The notes beneath the pieces were generated by a model. That model did not search any database. It had not been told where the DNA came from and was given only the letters and a program-made list of their open reading frames with translations. The position numbers were made by a program, and so were the translations under genes. Source: Mitosporidium daphniae (taxonomy: Eukaryota > Microsporidia). From it: a stretch of 64,000 nucleotides of DNA. The DNA lies in NCBI RefSeq assembly GCF_000760515.2, contig NW_013546178.1, positions 1 to 64,000 of the forward strand, read 5' to 3'. Shown piece after piece: positions 62,747 to 64,000 of this stretch (the stretch's first letter is position 1; every line of letters begins with the position of its first letter).

Positions 62747-63683
62747 TTATTTGTATTTTAGAAGAATAGAATCCCTCCACCGCTTGTAAAAGTAAAACTC
62801 GGGAGAATCTTCCAAAATGCCTGCATATTTGATGTGTTCAGGAAGCAAAGGAACCGATCTTCTGGGCATGTTGAGAGCACAATTTTCCGCACCCGCAGAT
62901 GGCGAGCAAGTGTCACTCATTTCAAGCAAAACGTCTTTGTGACCGCCAATTGTTTTGTGTGGGCTTCGCTTCTGCTTTTTGAGCTCCTTAAATAACAACG
63001 AGTCTGCCTGAATGGCATCCAGCTGTTTTCTGCACATGTGTCTGATGGACTGCAAATAGTTTTGAAAGCTTCTTTCATTGATGGAATACTTTTCTATAAT
63101 CAGCTTCTTGTCTACACGCAACTAAGAGCACGTCAGCATGGCATGCATTTCATACCTTGAGACAGGATGTCACGGCGATGAAGATGGCCAGCAAGAGGTC
63201 GGGATTTTCGTTTGTAACGAAAGCCTTGGATGCTTCCGGAAGTGTGCTGCAGAAAAGAGGGATAAACATATCCAGCAACTTTTCACAGGGACAAATCAGT
63301 TGCTCGCATCCAGTGGAAAGCCCCAAAACCCGGATCGACAGTTTGGAGAGGTTAAGCGACAGCCCACTGCTCAGCTGTTGCATTGCCGTCAGATACTCTG
63401 CATTGGTAAGACAAGAAAACCGCACGTTGAATGCCCTATCGATGGTAATTTTGCTCCTAACAGGAAGGTGGTAACTTTTGCATAAACCATACTGTGCCAA
63501 TACCAGCTCTATGCAAACAAACACGCGGGCAGGCTCCAACGGACCCATTGATGGGCACAGGATAAGAGACCTTTTAAACAAAGAACGCGATTTTTCTAAA
63601 TACTCGCCATACTCCGAGGTGTTCAGTCCGCTGGACCTGAGAACCTTTGAGAAATAGCCATCAAAGTTTCTTATAAGGTCCAT
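62747..63683 (-). CDS. ORC6: Origin recognition complex subunit 6 (metazoan-like)
   Basis: Exons 63683-63156 and 63121-62747 (34-nt intron) give 300 aa. Two TFIIB-like helical folds: ARVFVCIELVLAQYG with TIDRAFNVRFSCLTNAEYLTAMQQL, then KLLDMFIPLFCSTLPEASKAF, LLLAIFIAVTSCLKLRVDKKL and the end of helix five. The pattern and length (human 252) fit animal-type Orc6 rather than the long yeast form. The C-terminal part has PEFYFYKRWRDSIL, near the motif that binds Orc3 in animals. ORC6 is required for MCM loading. Convergent with CDC24 (50 bp). Confidence 0.82.
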
Positions 63684-63758
63684 TGAAGGGGCGCCAAAGG
63701 GCAAGTTTAATTGTAATTTTGGTGAAATTAAACGGGACCGTGTTTCCGATTTTTTAAA

Positions 63759-64000
63759 ATGAACCCAAATCAGCCCGCCCCGTCGTCGCAATCCGCTGCG
63801 CCCAGTACGGGCCCAATACTGCCGAAAGATGCAGTTGTATTGAGCATGATGATGCAGACCCTGTCGATACATGAATGCGAGCCGCAAGTGATCCCCCTGC
63901 TGCTGGAATACTCGTATCGCCACATCACCGACACGCTGATTGCTGCAAGCTCATTTGCCGAGCATTGCGGAAGATCGCCATTGACAGAAATATCGCTGCA
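63759..64000 (+). CDS. TAF9: TFIID/SAGA subunit TAF9 (5' part; cut by window edge)
   Basis: 80 codons from the ATG at 63759 to the right edge. After a Pro/Ser-rich start comes the histone-fold entry LPKDAVVLSMMMQTLSIHECEP with VIPLLLEYSYRHITDTLIAASSFAEHCGR, closely matching TAF9 (L-P-K-D-A-x-V-x-x-x-x-L-x-x-M-G-I-x-x-Y-E-P). TAF9 pairs with TAF6 through an H3-H4-like fold. Promoter element TTTTTTAAAATG overlaps the start. 75 bp separate it from the divergent ORC6. Confidence 0.92.
   Translation, partial: MNPNQPAPSSQSAAPSTGPILPKDAVVLSMMMQTLSIHECEPQVIPLLLEYSYRHITDTLIAASSFAEHCGRSPLTEISL

Overview
Nuclear DNA from a small-genome eukaryote, most likely an early-diverging fungus or fungus-like opisthokont. 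The evidence is conserved eukaryotic proteins (RNA polymerase II and III subunits, proteasome, snoRNP, ORC, TFIID), very tight packing (often under 200 bp between genes, some stop codons overlapping tail to tail) and about 64 predicted spliceosomal introns, most only 21-41 nt long. A T-box gene, a Cdc24-type CH-DH-PH-PB1 exchange factor, a Sip3/Lam-type BAR-PH-GRAM-VASt protein, Pho88 and Bfr1 point to the fungal side of Opisthokonta. Mitochondrial translation (mS23), rhomboid and Fe-S (HscB) genes, plus malate synthase with a peroxisomal SKL end, argue against a classical microsporidian. A rozellid or early-branching microsporidian relative such as Mitosporidium is my best guess, but that is inference. 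No transposon, CRISPR array, tRNA, rRNA or virus-like gene was recognised.

Layout. 1-9.2 kb: NOT4 (cut by the left edge), malate synthase, PHO88, eIF1 with an intronic C/D snoRNA, and PWP2. 9.2-16.7 kb: short tandem repeats, a hypothetical gene, mitochondrial rhomboid, RPS19, GCN20/ABCF3 and the T-box factor. 16.8-25.4 kb: a helical-repeat protein (probably mitochondrial), a glycosyltransferase, an unresolved gene, HSCB, an HSL-like lipase and an R2R3 Myb. 25.5-31.7 kb: proteasome alpha-1, three small orphan genes, BFR1, RPB7, a secreted EF-hand protein and DJ-1. 31.8-44.6 kb: RPC2, a Pumilio protein, a tetraspanin-like protein, a bHLH-like protein, a membrane orphan, a KNL2-like centromere protein, an AN1 zinc finger and mS23. 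44.6-56.1 kb: the 16-exon SIP3/LAM gene, a small orphan, SPF30, an SLC19 vitamin transporter, RFT1, a secreted orphan, a METTL23-like methyltransferase and PDX1. 56.2-64 kb: GAPDH, NOP56, CCDC124/Lso2, CDC24, ORC6 and TAF9 (cut by the right edge).

Themes. Ribosome production is well represented (PWP2, NOP56, a predicted LSU-guiding snoRNA, RPS19, Pol III) together with its control (GCN20, CCDC124, NOT4, PUF). Metabolic genes include the glyoxylate shunt, vitamin B6 synthesis and thiamine/folate-type uptake. Many gene starts lie next to A/T palindromes of the AAATTTAAA kind, and telomere-like CCCTAA motifs recur between genes and at some predicted 3' splice regions. Exon-intron structures were derived by hand from GT-AG pairs that restore family-like reading frames; coordinates should be good to the base where frames close, but none has transcript support.
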